Positions 54,037 to 56,446 of a stretch of 56,446 nucleotides of DNA are shown one piece after another. The DNA comes from Bacteroidales bacterium (GTDB lineage: Bacteria; Bacteroidota; Bacteroidia; Bacteroidales; UBA932): NCBI GenBank assembly GCA_017471045.1, contig JAFUWZ010000039.1:1-56446 (forward strand), written 5' to 3'. Position numbers and translations under genes: made by a program. Numbering within the stretch: position 1 is the first letter of the stretch; every line of letters begins with the position of its first letter. The notes beneath the pieces are model-generated. The model saw nothing but the letters and a program-made list of their open reading frames with translations, had not been told where the DNA came from and searched no databases.

Positions 54037-56396
54037 CGCAGCTCCAAGGAGACGACTTTCCCGTTTTTCCACTTCATGTCCACGGTCTGGCCGCCGCGGG
54101 TGCGCAATCCGCGCACGCTGCCGGACGCCCAGGCATCCGGCAGCGCCGGCAGCGGGGTGACGCTGCCGTCCGCGGCGCTTTGCAGCAGCATCTCCGCAAG
54201 GCCGGCTGTCCCGCCGAAATTGCCGTCGATCTGGAACGGGGAATGGGCATCGAAAAGGTTCGGGTATGTCCCGCCGCCCCGGCGCGCATCGGCCCCCTGA
54301 TAGTTGTCCGGACTGACATAGCGAAGCAGGCGCCGGTACATCCGGTAGGCATTCTCGGCGTCGCCGAGCCGGGCATAAAGGTTGATCCGCCATCCGCAGC
54401 TCCAGCCCGTCGTCTCGAAGCCTTTGATCTCAAGGGTCTTTGCCGAAGCCGCCCGGAGGCTGTCAGACTGAATGGAGAAGCCGGGATACAAGCCGATCAA
54501 ATGGCTCTGGTGCCGGTGAGTCGGTTCACGGTCCGGCCAGTCGTGGTACCACTCCTGCAAGGCACCGTCGGCGCCGATCCGATACGGATGGAGACGGGAG
54601 AGTTTGTCCCGAGCCTCCGCGACGAAGTCCGCATCGACGCCCAGCTCTTCCGCAGCAGCCACGGCATCGCCGACACATTCACGGATGATGGCCAGGTCGG
54701 CCGTCCCGCCATACAGGGAACACGCGATGTAGCCGTCAGGCGCGACGAAGCTGTTCTCCGGCGAAGTCGCCGGAGAGGTAAGAAGCTCCCCATTTTTCTC
54801 GATCAGCCATCCCAGGCAGAACTCCGCAGCTCCTTTCAGGGCCGGATAGTCGCGCTCCAGCGCAACACGGTCGCGGGTGAAGAGCCAATGCTCCCAAATG
54901 TGGGTAGAAAGCCACGCGCCTCCCATCGTCCAGGCAGCCCAGCGGGGATTGCCGGTGCCCTCGCCGACCGGCGTAGCCATCGCCCAGATGTCGCTGTTGT
55001 GCCCGCAGCTCCAGCCGCGGTGCACGCCATAGAAATTGCGAGCCGGGGCCACCCCGTTCTGCGACAAGTCGCGGACGAAGCCCAGCAGCACCTCATGCAT
55101 TTCCGGCAGGGCCGTCACCTCGGAGGGCCAGTAATTCTCCTCCAGGTTGATATTGACGGTGTAGTTGCTGCTCCAAGGCGGAAGGACCGATTCGTTCCAC
55201 AGTCCCTGCAAGTTGGCCGGCACACCCGGAGTCCGTGATGAAGAGATCAGCAGGTAACGCCCGAACTGGAAATACAGCACCTCCAGCTCCGGGTTGACAT
55301 CCAGGCTGTCGGCATAGCGCTTCAGTTGGACATCGGTCGGCAGGGCGGCCAGGGCGGGATCGGTCCGGCCCAGGTCGAGGGACACACGGTCGAAGTAGCG
55401 CTTATAATCGGACACATGTGCTTCCCGCAGGGCCTCAAAGGACTTGGCGGCGGCCTTCGTCATGATGCGCCCTGCCTCGGCGATGTAATCTTTGCCCTCC
55501 GTCGCCGGGTTCTTGAACGGGCCGTTGAAACTGGTCGCATTGGCGATCAGCAGCAGCACTTCGTGGCAGCCGCGCAGCCGCAGCGTCCCGTCCTCATAGT
55601 CGATTTCACCGTCCGAAGGGATCGCCCGCAGCAGCGTGCGGAAATGGATGCCGCGCTCCGGGTCATACAGGAAATGGGAGACGCCCTCCGGCTTATGATT
55701 GTTCGGGTACGAGTGGTAAGCCGCGTAGCCCCGCAGATCCAGGCCTCCGGCTTCGTCGAAAACGACGTCATTCGGCAACTGGCTCTCCAGGCAGATGCGC
55801 GCGTCGATGCCAGCGGCGTCCTTCAGCCGTACGACGATCACCGAGTCGGGCGCCGAGACAAAATAATCCCGCACCTGCTCTCCGTCCGGGCAGGCGAAAC
55901 GGACTTGCGCCGTGGCGTCCGACAAGTCCAGGCTGCGCCTGTAGCCACGGCAGCACCGGGCCTCGGACGAGTCGCAGGCATTGCCTTCGAAAAAGATGCG
56001 CAACGTGCCCAGCGGCTGATAATTCTCGCAATAGTGCCCCTGGACATTCACCTGCAGCTGATCAGCCAGCCGGTAATCTTCGGCATCCAAGGCAGCCCGG
56101 ATGGCCGGGATCCACGCTCCGTCCTCATATTTGCCCAAGAGGCTCCCGCAAGGATAGTCCTTTTCCACCGTCTCCCCTTCCCCGGTCCAGAGGGTGATGT
56201 CATTGAGCGAAATCCGTTCTTCAGACAAACCGCCGTACACCATCGCTCCGAGACGGCCGTTGCCAAGTGGCAAGGATTCCTCGAAGAAGCTTGCAGGTTG
56301 GTCATAATGCAGTTGAAGCGGCTGCGGGGCTCCCCCGTCACGGGCGCATCCGGCCATCAGACACAGGGCCACCAGGACAAATACTTGTTTTTTCAT
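54033..56396 (-). CDS. GH95 family alpha-L-fucosidase/galactosidase lipoprotein
   Basis: 787 residues from the ATG at 56396; an in-frame TTG at 56405 is not favoured. The signal ends in LCLMAGC. The N-terminal beta domain ([31 protein letters not shown]) and the barrel motifs [28 protein letters not shown] and [21 protein letters not shown] are diagnostic of GH95, where an Asn-assisted Asp acts as base. It would remove alpha-1,2-linked fucose or galactose from glycans such as mucin or plant xyloglucan, outside the cytoplasm. It is monocistronic and convergent with the oxidoreductase gene. Confidence 0.93.
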   Translation of the reverse strand: MKKQVFVLVALCLMAGCARDGGAPQPLQLHYDQPASFFEESLPLGNGRLGAMVYGGLSEERISLNDITLWTGEGETVEKDYPCGSLLGKYEDGAWIPAIRAALDAEDYRLADQLQVNVQGHYCENYQPLGTLRIFFEGNACDSSEARCCRGYRRSLDLSDATAQVRFACPDGEQVRDYFVSAPDSVIVVRLKDAAGIDARICLESQLPNDVVFDEAGGLDLRGYAAYHSYPNNHKPEGVSHFLYDPERGIHFRTLLRAIPSDGEIDYEDGTLRLRGCHEVLLLIANATSFNGPFKNPATEGKDYIAEAGRIMTKAAAKSFEALREAHVSDYKRYFDRVSLDLGRTDPALAALPTDVQLKRYADSLDVNPELEVLYFQFGRYLLISSSRTPGVPANLQGLWNESVLPPWSSNYTVNINLEENYWPSEVTALPEMHEVLLGFVRDLSQNGVAPARNFYGVHRGWSCGHNSDIWAMATPVGEGTGNPRWAAWTMGGAWLSTHIWEHWLFTRDRVALERDYPALKGAAEFCLGWLIEKNGELLTSPATSPENSFVAPDGYIACSLYGGTADLAIIRECVGDAVAAAEELGVDADFVAEARDKLSRLHPYRIGADGALQEWYHDWPDREPTHRHQSHLIGLYPGFSIQSDSLRAASAKTLEIKGFETTGWSCGWRINLYARLGDAENAYRMYRRLLRYVSPDNYQGADARRGGGTYPNLFDAHSPFQIDGNFGGTAGLAEMLLQSAADGSVTPLPALPDAWASGSVRGLRTRGGQTVDMKWKNGKVVSLELR

Positions 56397-56421
56397 TTCA
56401 GACAATTTTGATTCGGACGTC

Positions 56422-56429
56422 TAAAGGTA
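56422..56429 (-). promoter_or_regulatory. -7-like box of the GH95 gene
   Basis: The minus strand reads TACCTTTA, one base off TAnnTTTG, 25 bases before the ATG at 56396. The -33 position is outside the window. Confidence 0.4.
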
Positions 56430-56446
56430 CGGAAAGCGAGAAAAAA

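Noticed and set aside
53832-55238. A 468-codon plus-strand frame overlapping the oxidoreductase end and the GH95 gene
   Set aside because: Runs antisense to diagnostic GH95 motifs and out of frame with the oxidoreductase.

Overview
The window looks like a chromosomal segment of a GC-rich member of the Bacteroidota, most likely order Bacteroidales. The evidence is a recurrent promoter of the form TTTG-N19/20-TAnnTTTG (at least eleven clear cases, on both strands), many lipoproteins with a Bacteroidales-style short signal and lipobox Cys, and families typical of that group (DUF3467, DUF1846, KdsC, TolC/MacB export, GH78/GH95/GH109, a fimbrillin-like domain). No rRNA, tRNA, IS element, prophage or CRISPR array was seen. 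The genus cannot be fixed by eye.

Layout. 1-3.2 kb: a leftward salvage operon (unassigned phosphoribosyltransferase, cytosine-permease-like carrier, apt, SLC13-type carrier cut by the window edge). 3.3-6.9 kb: leftward queA, a lipid acyltransferase and a DUF819 membrane protein. 6.98-7.9 kb: an AT-rich regulatory region with repeated palindromic elements and an XRE regulator. 8-10 kb: a diverged dihydroorotate-dehydrogenase-like gene and cinA. 10-17.3 kb: leftward heparinase-like lipoprotein, cysteine hydrolase, ABC-F ATPase and valS. 17.4-20.3 kb: rightward DUF3467-kdsC-maf-rluA operon. 20.4-27.1 kb: DUF1295 protein, ZIP transporter, serpin lipoprotein, DUF2130 protein, rhodanese-metallo-beta-lactamase lipoprotein, rlmD-type methyltransferase.

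27.2-37.5 kb is a carbohydrate region without a SusCD pair: a LamG-like/PHP-like lipoprotein with a PfkB kinase, a GH109-GH78 operon, and, divergent from it, a hexosamine-1-kinase-like gene with a secreted toroid protein. GH109 could release GalNAc that the kinase phosphorylates. Next comes a probable 120-nt small RNA and an L,D-transpeptidase-like lipoprotein. 37.6-40.5 kb: leftward DUF1846 and eno. 40.6-43.1 kb: a fimbrillin-like/lipase lipoprotein followed by two small genes. 43.1-46 kb: a three-domain esterase/CBM9/DUF4838 protein next to the decayed remains of a small operon that includes a truncated beta-carbonic anhydrase.

46.1-50.6 kb: a four-gene tripartite export operon (TolC, HlyD, MacB-type ATPase, permease). 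50.6-54 kb: metY divergent from an Lrp/AsnC regulator and a phytoene-desaturase-like oxidoreductase. 54-56.4 kb: a GH95 fucosidase lipoprotein. The best candidates for new biology are the small RNA (36535-36654), the operator cluster (6998-7419), the decayed operon (45472-45974) and several uncommon domain fusions.
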